64,000 bases of DNA from Amygdalobacter nucleatus (GTDB lineage Bacteria > Bacillota > Clostridia > Saccharofermentanales > Fastidiosipilaceae): NCBI RefSeq assembly GCF_029167365.1, contig NZ_JARFNM010000001.1:1294001-1358000 (forward strand). Reading direction: 5' to 3'. Within the stretch, counting starts at the first letter, position 1, and each line of letters opens with the position of its first letter. Made by a program: the position numbers and the translations under genes. This document shows, piece by piece, positions 26,422-34,764 of this stretch. Below the pieces are notes generated by a model. That model was not told the DNA's origin, searched no databases, and was given only the letters and a program-made list of their open reading frames with translations.

Positions 26422-28590
26422 AAACGATTTTAGATACAAATCTTGCAAATCCAACTGAGTTAATTTAAGTGCCTCTTCAGGAGTTTCCTGTAGTTTTTTC
26501 ACTCGCATTAAATGGCTACCTAAAATTGTTTCAAAATCAGCCTCACTAATCATTTGTGGTTTCTTACAGGCGATTGTTGGTCTTATTCCCAACTTAAAAT
26601 TATTACGCATATAAATAAGCCATGGATAGCAATCCAGTATTTCTCGCTGTTCATAAACAATTTTACAAGCTGAACTAGATCCTAACTCAACAAGCTCGCT
26701 TGCTATGCTTGGAGAACAAGCCCAATCTATAAATTTGTAAGCTGCTGCTTTGTTAGAAGAAAACCTGTTTATAGCTAACGAACCACCTCCCAAAAGCGGT
26801 TTAGCACCTGGAATAGTTGCAGCAGCTATTTCTAAATTGATTTTACTCTGAGCCTTTCTAATAAAGTTTGATGCATGATTACTAAAAACAATAGTTGTAG
26901 CTGTTTGCCCTTGCATGAAATTCTCTGTTATTTCCGACCAGTTTTGCACAGATTCATTTCCACTATAAGCATCAAAAGCTATAAAATCTTTAAGGCACTT
27001 CAAAACATCAGTATTTTGCAAATTCAAAAGGCCTCTAGCATCGTAATTTAAATTACAATCAGACAATAAACGTGGCAAAAAATAAGTTGTAATCGATGAC
27101 TCCTGTTTAGGCGACAACGTTGTACCAAATTTAACTGGCGAATGTGCTCTTTCCTTATGCGAAAAAAATCTACATATTTCTGTAAATTCAGAAAAATTTT
27201 TAGGTATTTGTAAAGGATGACCAGTAGTTTCTAAAAATGCTCTTTGTTCACGCATATCAGCAAATAAATCGCTTTGAAAAAAAAGCATTTGAACAGCAAT
27301 ATCAAAAGGTAGCCCATAAATGCTGCCGCTTACATTATAGTAAGCTTCTGGTAAATCAATATAATCTGCAAACCTTTTGCTACAACAAGCTTCTATCTCT
27401 GTCAAGCAGGCAAAATATTTTGGTGCTAAATAAGAAAATTCAGATGGATCTACTCTACATATATCCCATGCATTTTTCTCAATTATATATTTGCGAATAT
27501 CCTTTGCACTTAAAAGATTAATCTCAACATCAATATTATATTTCTGTTTAAATTTTGGCAAAAGATGTCCAAGAGCTCTTACGCCTGGTGTACTGTGCGC
27601 AATAAGTTGTAATTTCGTACTCTCGTGTTGCACAATTGTTGCCGACTGCATGTAGTTATAATAACTACTTTCCAAATAATTAACATTGGATGATAGCAAC
27701 GAGCCTCCAGTAATTTTACTAGCAGCAACATATCCTAGCTTGCAATAATTGAGGCAAGCACAATTGTAATATGGATTTTGGCATGGTCTTAAACTGCTTA
27801 TAGTATATATTTCAGGAATATTTTTTGTAGCTACATATATATCCCTTATTTTATCGGCCAAAAATTCACTACTTGTTATTATCGCTTTGTAGTTGATTGG
27901 ACTATTAAATATTTCATAGCAAGCTGACGATAAATTACCTTGTTTATTTTCATAAATATTAGATTCTGAAATATTTAATTCTTCTTTCAACGCCTGACAG
28001 TATATTTTTTGCTCAGGTATATCACTGCTTTCAGTAATAACAGCAATTTCAGGATCTGAAAATCTCTTCAATTTTATATACTTTGCAAAGTTCCGTGCTA
28101 TATCAGCGAAATCAAAGCTTAATGAACAACTATTGGGCAAATTACTACTTCTCTCCAAAAAAATAGTAGAAATATTATTTTTTTCCAGATCACCATATAA
28201 ACTTAAATCAGGATTCAATGAAGTCACGGCTAAAAGCCACTCAGCACGTAACGAAATTATCTTTTTCAACGCAGCTCTCTCAATATATAGCATCTCGTTA
28301 GTTAAAAATAATCTCACTTTATAATTATTTTCTTCGGCAAATGCATTTATTCCAGAATACAGATCTGCATACTTTGCCTCTGAAATATTAGGCAAAATTA
28401 CTGCAAGTATTTTAGTTTTTCCTTCTCTCAAAGAACTTGCTTTCTCATTAATAACATAACCCATTTGCGAAGCTATTTCTTCTACTAATTTAATTTTCGC
28501 ATAACTGACGTTCCCACGTTTATTAAGAACATTAGAAACAGTACCATGAGAAACACCTGCAGCTTCAGCTATATCTTTGATTGTCGCCAT
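26410..28590 (-). CDS. LacI-type regulator fused to a solute-binding-protein domain
   Basis: A 726-aa three-part protein. Residues 1-55 are a LacI HTH with hinge (MATIKDIAEAAGVSHGTVSN...LREGKTKILAVILPN). Residues about 58-320 look like a diverged periplasmic-binding-fold effector domain, as in LacI/CcpA. From about residue 325 a second, larger binding fold follows: KLQLIAHSTPGVRALGHLLPKFKQKYNIDVEINLLSAKDIRKYI... SGSIYGLPFDIAVQMLFFQ... GGGSLAINRFSSNKAAAYKFIDWACSP, which resembles an extracellular sugar-binding protein of ABC importers. There is no signal peptide or membrane helix, so the whole protein should be cytoplasmic. Standard LacI proteins end near 340 aa. It lies convergent to eda, just inside repeat copy B; control of the uronate or transporter genes by a sugar acid or oligosaccharide is inferred. 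Confidence 0.85.
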   Translation of the reverse strand: MATIKDIAEAAGVSHGTVSNVLNKRGNVSYAKIKLVEEIASQMGYVINEKASSLREGKTKILAVILPNISEAKYADLYSGINAFAEENNYKVRLFLTNEMLYIERAALKKIISLRAEWLLAVTSLNPDLSLYGDLEKNNISTIFLERSSNLPNSCSLSFDFADIARNFAKYIKLKRFSDPEIAVITESSDIPEQKIYCQALKEELNISESNIYENKQGNLSSACYEIFNSPINYKAIITSSEFLADKIRDIYVATKNIPEIYTISSLRPCQNPYYNCACLNYCKLGYVAASKITGGSLLSSNVNYLESSYYNYMQSATIVQHESTKLQLIAHSTPGVRALGHLLPKFKQKYNIDVEINLLSAKDIRKYIIEKNAWDICRVDPSEFSYLAPKYFACLTEIEACCSKRFADYIDLPEAYYNVSGSIYGLPFDIAVQMLFFQSDLFADMREQRAFLETTGHPLQIPKNFSEFTEICRFFSHKERAHSPVKFGTTLSPKQESSITTYFLPRLLSDCNLNYDARGLLNLQNTDVLKCLKDFIAFDAYSGNESVQNWSEITENFMQGQTATTIVFSNHASNFIRKAQSKINLEIAAATIPGAKPLLGGGSLAINRFSSNKAAAYKFIDWACSPSIASELVELGSSSACKIVYEQREILDCYPWLIYMRNNFKLGIRPTIACKKPQMISEADFETILGSHLMRVKKLQETPEEALKLTQLDLQDLYLKSFNRQ

Positions 28591-28664
28591 TAGTTTAATC
28601 CTTAAAATTCATTGAACCACTGTGTATGATATCATGCATTGTTTATATCTGCAATATTTCGCCA

Positions 28665-28814
28665 TACATCGCAAAAGATGTCCACAAAATTTCTAGTCCG
28701 TATACGTCCATGGCCTATACACGCTAACTCTAATATACAAAGAACTCGTAATCGCTAAAAAGCCTCGCTCACGCTAGCAAGGCTTAGCATAAACGAGACC
28801 CAGAAAACAAGTTA
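28665..28814. repeat. 150-bp direct repeat, copy B (right edge of uronate block)
   Basis: Same length and orientation as 10242-10391 with five substitutions and no gaps. It lies between the LacI fusion gene start and the lsrF stop, 12 bp downstream of lsrF in the reading direction. Its AAGCCTTGCTA...GAGCGAGGCTTTTTA stem on the minus strand can terminate the lsr operon. The two copies are 18,423 bp apart. Confidence 0.92.
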
Positions 28815-28825
28815 ACTTATTAAAT

Positions 28826-29698
28826 TTAATGTGTCATATAGTACTCATAAGCGGCTTCATCTGTGTAACCCTCATGTACTATCAATCCTATTGCTTTAGC
28901 CATTGTACGTGGTTTCTCGCTTTGGAAAATATTACGTCCCATATCAAGGCCATGTGCACCCTCAGATATAGCCTTATAAGCTAATATCAAAGCTTCCTTC
29001 TCAGGCAATTTTTTACCTCCAGCTACTACAATCGGCACAGGGCAAGCTGCTACAACTTCATCAAAATTGTCACAATAATATGTCTTAATAATATTTGCGC
29101 CTAATTCAGCTAGCATACGTGTTGCTAATTTAAAGAAACGTGATGTTCTTTCCATCTGCTTACCAACCGCTACAACGCCCATAACAGGAATTGAGTAACG
29201 TTGGCCCAAATTTACGCACTTAGATAAATTATCTAGGCTACTTAATTGACCATCAGCTCCAATAAAAGTTTGAACAGCTAGGCAATCAGCATTCATTCGT
29301 ATAGCATCTTCAATATCTACTGCTACCACTTCATGTGAAAGGTCATCGTTTAAGATTGAAGAGCCAGAAGTAACACGTAAGGCAATTGAATTAGTGAAAG
29401 CTGGCGAAACACAAGAACGTAAAGCCCCACGTGTGCCCATGAAAACATCAACTGCATCTTGTAACTCTGGAATTAATAAATCTAAGCGTTCCAAGCCTGA
29501 TGTTGAGCCCATGAAATAGCCATGATCAAAAGCAAACATCACTGTATTTTTGCTCTTAGGATTGAAAATACGAGCAAGATGCTTTTGCATACCCCAATCT
29601 AACGCATTTGCACCCTTCACAAAGAAAGGTTTGTTATTAGCAAAAGCCTGATCAAGATGATAATTTTTTGCAACTTTTAGTCCTTCTGTATCTGCCAT
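28826..29698 (-). CDS. lsrF: 3-hydroxy-5-phosphonooxypentane-2,4-dione thiolase (AI-2 degradation)
   Basis: LsrF transfers an acetyl group from processed phospho-AI-2 to CoA. The 290-aa protein follows E. coli LsrF closely: ALDWGMQKHLARIFNPKSKNTVMFAFDHGYF, GLERLDLLIPEL, ELGANIIKTYYC with the catalytic Lys, VVAGGKKLPEKEALILAYKAI and HGLDMGRNIFQSEKP. It belongs to the DeoC/FbaB class I aldolase family. It is the last gene of the lsr transporter operon, 76 bp after lsrB across a hairpin, and is followed by copy B of the long repeat. A plain FbaB-type aldolase is possible but the operon argues for LsrF. Confidence 0.93.
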   Translation of the reverse strand: MADTEGLKVAKNYHLDQAFANNKPFFVKGANALDWGMQKHLARIFNPKSKNTVMFAFDHGYFMGSTSGLERLDLLIPELQDAVDVFMGTRGALRSCVSPAFTNSIALRVTSGSSILNDDLSHEVVAVDIEDAIRMNADCLAVQTFIGADGQLSSLDNLSKCVNLGQRYSIPVMGVVAVGKQMERTSRFFKLATRMLAELGANIIKTYYCDNFDEVVAACPVPIVVAGGKKLPEKEALILAYKAISEGAHGLDMGRNIFQSEKPRTMAKAIGLIVHEGYTDEAAYEYYMTH

Positions 29699-29705
29699 TT
29701 TTCCT

Positions 29706-29750
29706 CCTTGTTAAAAAGCCCACCCACGTAAGATGGGCCTATTTTTTTAC
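29706..29750 (-). terminator. Hairpin between lsrB and lsrF
   Basis: On the minus strand GCCCATCTTACGTGGGTGGGC forms a short GC-rich stem followed by TTTTTAAC, directly before the lsrF ribosome site (AAGGAGG). It likely reduces read-through from the abundant binding-protein message into lsrF; a T-run is present on both strands. Confidence 0.6.
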
Positions 29751-29774
29751 TTAACTAATCAGATAGCACAACAA

Positions 29775-30944
29775 TTAGAAATTGTACTTATCTACATTCT
29801 CCTTATTAAACACAGCACGTTCAGGCAAAAGAACGACACCATTATTCTTATCAGCTGTCTTGTCATCTGGTACTAAACAATTGTTTGGCATAACCTCGAC
29901 TTCGCCGATGCCTGGAACATTAATCTTGTCACCTACTTTTACTTCGTTGCCAGCTGACAAATAAGCAGCCATGTAACAACCTAAAGCACCTTGAATTTCA
30001 CAATCCCAAAGTCCCCATTGCTCAATGACATCAGCCTTGCAATAGTCACGAATTGAATTTGGAGAAGCAAAGCCTGTGATAGTAATATCTTTTTTAGTCT
30101 TCTTAGCATTTTGTGCAGCTTTACATTGACCTGGCAAAGCAGTTGAATCGTTACAGATAATTAGGTCGACATCAGGATGAGCTTCCAAGATAGATGCACC
30201 AATACTTACGGCCTTTTCAGCATCTTGCTCAGAATAATAGTTGTCTGGAGCAATATTTTCCCAATTTGGGAAATTCTTCTTAATATAAGCTTCGCCAGCT
30301 ACCTGCCATGAGTTTTGGTCAGAAACTGTTGCTTGTGAATAATGCCAACAATACTTAATTTTATCTTTCTTAGGATCCTTACCACGCTTTTGCAAAGAAT
30401 CAGCACCCATATCAGCTAACATCTTGCCAAGCAATTCAGGCGTACCTTGTGAAACCATCAACGTACGAGCAGAGGACGAAACATCTGAGTCCCATGTAAC
30501 TACTGTTAAACCTTTTGATGTAGCCTCTTTCAGAGCAGCATCCAAACCAGTCGAGTCAACAGATGATACGCAAATAGCATCCGCACCTGTTGCAATCGCA
30601 TTGTTAATGACCTGAACCTGGTCAGCAACACTTGCATTTGAACTTCCTTGATAATCAACAGTAAATCCCCATTCTTTTGAGAATCGTTGAGCACCATTGT
30701 TAGCTGATTCAAAGAATGCATTACCCGTCAATTTAGGTACGAATACAACCGTCTTCCCCTTAATATCTTTGACGTCTTTTTGACCACCTGCAGCCTTCTC
30801 TGCATTCTCCGTCTTCTCTGCCTTTGTCTCAGCAGCTTCTGAATTCTTTTTTTCCGACTGCTTAGGTTGATTTTGTTGCTTCGAACATCCAACGAATGAC
30901 AAAGCCAAGACCAAACTTAACCCAACTGACAACAGCTTTTTCAT
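29775..30944 (-). CDS. lsrB: Autoinducer-2 binding lipoprotein
   Basis: LsrB binds extracellular AI-2 and delivers it to the LsrACD importer. The signal MKKLLSVGLSLVLALSFVGC has the lipobox Cys20, followed by a Lys/Glu-rich linker. The mature part matches E. coli LsrB along its length: VVFVPKLTGNAFFESANNGAQRF, VVTWDSDVSSSARTLMVSQGTP, ATVSDQNSW, GFASPNSIRDY, QWGLWDCEIQGAL, NVPGIGEVEV and the end NGVVLLPERAVFNKENVDKYNF. Residues that contact AI-2 (Lys in PKL, Asp in WDSD, DQ in SDQN, Pro in ALP) are present. A rhamnose or ribose binder is less likely given lsrF, lsrK and lsrR around it. Confidence 0.94.
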   Translation of the reverse strand: MKKLLSVGLSLVLALSFVGCSKQQNQPKQSEKKNSEAAETKAEKTENAEKAAGGQKDVKDIKGKTVVFVPKLTGNAFFESANNGAQRFSKEWGFTVDYQGSSNASVADQVQVINNAIATGADAICVSSVDSTGLDAALKEATSKGLTVVTWDSDVSSSARTLMVSQGTPELLGKMLADMGADSLQKRGKDPKKDKIKYCWHYSQATVSDQNSWQVAGEAYIKKNFPNWENIAPDNYYSEQDAEKAVSIGASILEAHPDVDLIICNDSTALPGQCKAAQNAKKTKKDITITGFASPNSIRDYCKADVIEQWGLWDCEIQGALGCYMAAYLSAGNEVKVGDKINVPGIGEVEVMPNNCLVPDDKTADKNNGVVLLPERAVFNKENVDKYNF

Positions 30945-30956
30945 ATAAAACCTCCT

Positions 30957-31958
30957 CTAATTATTAGCTTTCCTAGCTAAATAATTTCCCAACTTAAATT
31001 TAGTTCTGTTACTAAAAACAGAACGTCCAACAATGATTACCAATAGAAGTAAACCTAGTGGTATATCCAAATATTGGCTATTAACCTTAAAACATAGCGG
31101 TAATCCAAACCGCATCAAGCCGATAATCACAGACGCTAAAGCTGTACCTATTACGCTACCTTTACCACCACTACTTAAAGTTCCGCCTAACACAACAGAA
31201 GTAATAATTGGCAGAGTAAATGTAGCACCAATATCACTCTTACTTGTACCGATATAAGAAGTTAAAATAATGCCAGCAATTGCCGCACTAACAGCTGATA
31301 AAACGTATGTCAGCAAAATAATCCGATTTGTATTTATACCTGATAACCTAGCGGCATTCTCATTAACACCAACCAAAAACACCTTTCGGCCAAATTTTGT
31401 TTTTTCCAAAAGCACATATAAAATTGCCGTCAAGAAAGCAAATATTATCAATTGACTAGGGATTACACCAAACAGCCTAAACTTACTCAACATTAGAAAC
31501 GACTCTGGGAAGCCACTAATGCCTTTGTAGCTAGCCGTCTTAGATAAATTGGAAATAGAAAGTGCTACGCCTGAATAAAGGAAGCTACCTCCTAAAGTTA
31601 TAATCATTGCCTGAACTTTGACATATCCGATAAAAAAGCCAGAAATAGCGCCACAGATAGCTGAAAATGCAACGGCAAACAAGCAAGCAACCCAAATGTT
31701 AAAGCCAAAATCTTGCCAGAATACGCCAATCGTAATTGAAGCCAAGCCAACTAATGATCCAACTTGAATATCAATGCCACCCGTAATCATAACCAGTGTT
31801 ACGAATAAAGAAATAATGCAAATTGAAATAATATCATTGACACTGCTCAACAGTATACGAGGCATCAAAAACTTTGGATTAGCCATACCGAATATCACAA
31901 ATTCAGCTGCTATAATCACTAGTAAAAATAATTCCCAACGTTTAAATTTACTATTCAT
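30957..31958 (-). CDS. lsrD: AI-2 import system permease LsrD
   Basis: A 333-aa permease of the BPD_transp_2 (RbsC-like) family with about 8-10 hydrophobic helices. The family signature is seen in ITGGIDIQVGSLVGLASIT, the coupling region in KTKFGRKVFLVGVNENAARLSGINTNRI, and ILTSYIGTSKSDIGATFTLPIITSVVLGGTLSSGGKGSVIGT. It starts inside the lsrC stop (TAATG, one shared base) and is followed by lsrB after 12 bp. Assigned lsrD by order (A-C-D-B) as in enteric lsr operons. Confidence 0.9.
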   Translation of the reverse strand: MNSKFKRWELFLLVIIAAEFVIFGMANPKFLMPRILLSSVNDIISICIISLFVTLVMITGGIDIQVGSLVGLASITIGVFWQDFGFNIWVACLFAVAFSAICGAISGFFIGYVKVQAMIITLGGSFLYSGVALSISNLSKTASYKGISGFPESFLMLSKFRLFGVIPSQLIIFAFLTAILYVLLEKTKFGRKVFLVGVNENAARLSGINTNRIILLTYVLSAVSAAIAGIILTSYIGTSKSDIGATFTLPIITSVVLGGTLSSGGKGSVIGTALASVIIGLMRFGLPLCFKVNSQYLDIPLGLLLLVIIVGRSVFSNRTKFKLGNYLARKANN

Positions 31959-32971
31959 TAATGCTTAACCTCCGATTGACTTTTTTCTGCATGTTCTACA
32001 AGAATTTTCTGCTTATAGCATTTCAATAAATGTGCAGAACGTTTTTGCAACAAAGCATCTGCTACGACTAGGGTAATCAATAAAATACCAGTTATTGTAT
32101 TATCGTAATTGGATGACAAACCAATAAATACCAATATTCTGTTGATAGACGACATGATAACAGCACCAATGGCCACACCCAAAAGCGTTCCCTGGCCACC
32201 TACAAGACTTGCACCACCAATCACACAAGCTGCAATAGCTTTCATTTCATAACCATTTCCTGCTAATGGTGTGATAAAACCAATACGGGACGAATAGCAT
32301 ACGCCTGCAATTGCAGCCAAGACTCCACAAAGAACATATGAAATTAATTTGACTCTTTTTGCTTTTATACCGACTAACATAGCGCCGTTATAATTATCTC
32401 CAACAGCAATGAAGCTCCTACCTTTTTCGGTCTTTTTGACATAAAAATCTAAAATTAAGACAATTAACAACGTTACTGTATAAAATGCGGTTAACTCAGA
32501 TATAAGTTTAAATTGTGAGAGGCCTGTGAAATATGCTGGTAAATTTTCAACCCATGAACCATGCGTATATACATAGATCAAGCCACGACAAATACCATTA
32601 GTTGCTAACGTTAAAATTAGCGAAGGTATCTTTAAATAAGAAACGCAATAACCATTAATGTAGCCAACAATTATACCTATCAGCACAGCACTCAATAACG
32701 CTATAATCAGATTATAACCATCTCTTAGCAAGCTGCTACTCACAGCCGCTGCTAGGCCCAAAACCGCACCAATAGATACATCAATCTCACCTGTAAAAAT
32801 AACAAAAGCAATACCAACTGCTAAAAGTGTAAATACAACACTATCATTGAAGCAATTAAGCAAACTAGTCGTAGCTAAAAAGTCTGGATTAACCATACCA
32901 ACGACTGCAAACAGCAAAATCAAACAAGCTAAGCTACGAATTTCTTTGAAAGATTTGATTTTCTTTAACAC
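31958..32971 (-). CDS. lsrC: AI-2 import system permease LsrC
   Basis: A second RbsC-like permease (337 aa). It has FTGEIDVSIGAVLGLAAAVSSSLL, EKGRSFIAVGDNYNGAMLVGIKAKRVKLISYVLCGVLAAIAG and NGYEMKAIAACVIGGASLVGGQGTLLGVAIGA, the standard motifs of sugar and AI-2 permeases. I chose a GTG start at 32971 because AGGGAGG lies at good spacing before VLKKIKSFKE; the longer frame to 33007 begins with TTG inside lsrA. It would pair with LsrD to form the membrane channel. Confidence 0.9.
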   Translation of the reverse strand: MLKKIKSFKEIRSLACLILLFAVVGMVNPDFLATTSLLNCFNDSVVFTLLAVGIAFVIFTGEIDVSIGAVLGLAAAVSSSLLRDGYNLIIALLSAVLIGIIVGYINGYCVSYLKIPSLILTLATNGICRGLIYVYTHGSWVENLPAYFTGLSQFKLISELTAFYTVTLLIVLILDFYVKKTEKGRSFIAVGDNYNGAMLVGIKAKRVKLISYVLCGVLAAIAGVCYSSRIGFITPLAGNGYEMKAIAACVIGGASLVGGQGTLLGVAIGAVIMSSINRILVFIGLSSNYDNTITGILLITLVVADALLQKRSAHLLKCYKQKILVEHAEKSQSEVKH

Positions 32972-32984
32972 AGCTACGCCCTCC

Positions 32985-34514
32985 CTAATCAACACCAAAT
33001 GAGGCAATCATCAATTTTTCTTGACCAATTTCATCACGTTGATACTCAGAATGTAATTGGCCTTGACAAATAACAACCGCTCTTGTAGACAGTGAAACTA
33101 TTTCTTCCATATCTGAAGAAATTAAGATAATAGCTACACCTGATTTTTTAAGTTCACTTATAATTCGATAAATATCAGCACGTGCAGCAGCATCAATACC
33201 TCTAGTAGGCTCATCAAGAATGATAACTTTCGGCTTTGTAGACAAAGCACGAGCCAGCATTATCTTTTGCTGATTACCACCTGATAAATTGCCTACTTCT
33301 TGCTCGATACTATCGGTCTTGATTCTAAATTTTTCAACATATTCCTCCGTCGTTTGCTTCTCAGATTTCTTATCAATAAAGTAATTATTTTTTTGTGTAC
33401 GGCAAATCAAAAGTGCAGAACACAAATTATTTACTACTGAGCGAATTTTAAATAGTCCATGCACGCTTCTATCCTCAGTTACATAATTAATGCCCGAACG
33501 AACTATTTCTTTAGTTGGTAAATTGGTAATATCTTTACCAGCCAAAATAGCCTTTCCACCAAGAGCTTTTTGCAAGCCGAAAATAGTGGTAGCCAATTCT
33601 GTTCGACCAGCACCAACAACGCCAGCGATTCCCAATATTTCGCCCTCATATATATCTAAATTAATTTTATAAAATCCATACCCACTGTAATCTATAAGTC
33701 TGAGCACCGGCTCACCTTTTCGCTCAGGATTGCCTCCTGTACCCACTAACTTACCATCTTTTTCCTCCGCCTTAGCTTCATCATCTCTAGTAGCATTATC
33801 TGGTAACAATCCCCTAATTAAATCTTGCTCCGTAAATTCAGTTACTTTACCAGAAATCGTAATTATGCCATCACGCATAATTGCAATATTGTCAGCAACT
33901 CGAAAAATCTCACCCATACGGTGTGTAATATAAATTAACGCTTTGCCTTCTTTTTTTAATTCATCAATAATTTTATAAAGCGTTTCCACTTCATCAAATG
34001 TCAAAGCACCTGTCGGTTCATCTAAAATCAAAACACCAGCATTACGCAACAGCGCCCTTAAAAGTTCAACAATTTGTTGTTGCGCCACAGATATGCCTTG
34101 AGCCAAGCTCTTCATATCTAAGTCCCATTTATATTTTTTCAACAAATCATTCAACTTTTTGCTAAGCTCAGCACGGTCGCCTGGAATACCAATCAATACA
34201 TTCTCTTCAATCGTCATGTGTGGAAAAAGTAATGGCTCCTGTGGAACCATATAAATGCCTGAATTTAACGACTCACTCACCGAATTCAAACGCATATCCT
34301 TACCATCAACCTGCACTGAGCCTTGATCAGCCTTATATAAGCCCATAATAATTTTTACAAGTGTAGATTTTCCCGCTCCATTACCGCCTATTAGAGCCAA
34401 TGCCTCGCCAGCTTTAACGCTCAGTCCAATGCCTTTTAAGACTTTATTAGTGCCAAACGACTTGTAAATGCCTTCTACCTTTAGCATCACTTTAGAATCA
34501 CTATTCTCTTCCAT
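32985..34514 (-). CDS. lsrA: AI-2 import ATP-binding protein LsrA
   Basis: A 509-aa ATPase with two fused nucleotide-binding domains. The first has Walker A IGGNGAGKSTLVKI, a VAQQQIVELLRAL signature region and Walker B VLILDEPTGAL; the second has a degenerate P-loop (GVVGAGRTELATTIFG), signature LSGGNQQKIMLARAL and Walker B VIILDEPTRGIDAAARADIY. This layout is that of RbsA/MglA/LsrA sugar importers. First gene of the minus-strand lsr operon, 250 bp from lsrR with a strong promoter between them. Confidence 0.92.
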   Translation of the reverse strand: MEENSDSKVMLKVEGIYKSFGTNKVLKGIGLSVKAGEALALIGGNGAGKSTLVKIIMGLYKADQGSVQVDGKDMRLNSVSESLNSGIYMVPQEPLLFPHMTIEENVLIGIPGDRAELSKKLNDLLKKYKWDLDMKSLAQGISVAQQQIVELLRALLRNAGVLILDEPTGALTFDEVETLYKIIDELKKEGKALIYITHRMGEIFRVADNIAIMRDGIITISGKVTEFTEQDLIRGLLPDNATRDDEAKAEEKDGKLVGTGGNPERKGEPVLRLIDYSGYGFYKINLDIYEGEILGIAGVVGAGRTELATTIFGLQKALGGKAILAGKDITNLPTKEIVRSGINYVTEDRSVHGLFKIRSVVNNLCSALLICRTQKNNYFIDKKSEKQTTEEYVEKFRIKTDSIEQEVGNLSGGNQQKIMLARALSTKPKVIILDEPTRGIDAAARADIYRIISELKKSGVAIILISSDMEEIVSLSTRAVVICQGQLHSEYQRDEIGQEKLMIASFGVD

Positions 34515-34568
34515 CTTTTCCGTCCCTAAATGCGATATTTGTTTAGTGCCTTAACATTTGTTAATAGA

Positions 34569-34597
34569 ATAATATATCTCAGCGTTCAAATTGTCAA
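34569..34597 (-). promoter_or_regulatory. Promoter of the lsrACDBF operon
   Basis: On the minus strand TTGACA (plus 34592-34597) and TATTAT (plus 34569-34574) are exactly 17 bases apart, about 60 bp before the lsrA start. Near-consensus sigma-A promoter, a likely target of LsrR repression. Confidence 0.85.
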
Positions 34598-34705
34598 GGA
34601 TATTAATTGTTATTCCACAACTTTTTTGACACATTAGACTAATTTTCATATTTTTTTATGCATAATCGAAACTGCTTTAATTACATTTGTTTGCATACTC
34701 AACAT

Positions 34706-34734
34706 TTGACACAACTTTCAATATTAATTATAAT
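34706..34734 (+). promoter_or_regulatory. Promoter of lsrR-lsrK-cupin
   Basis: TTGACA (34706-34711) and TATAAT (34729-34734), both perfect, with a 17-base spacer, about 30 bp before the lsrR start. A second TTGACACA at 34626-34633 repeats the -35 octamer 80 bp upstream and may be a second promoter or an operator half. The lsrR ATG has only a weak ribosome site (GGCGG), which would keep repressor levels low. Confidence 0.88.
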
Positions 34735-34764
34735 TAACTCATCTTAAGTAACGGCGGTCTACAT

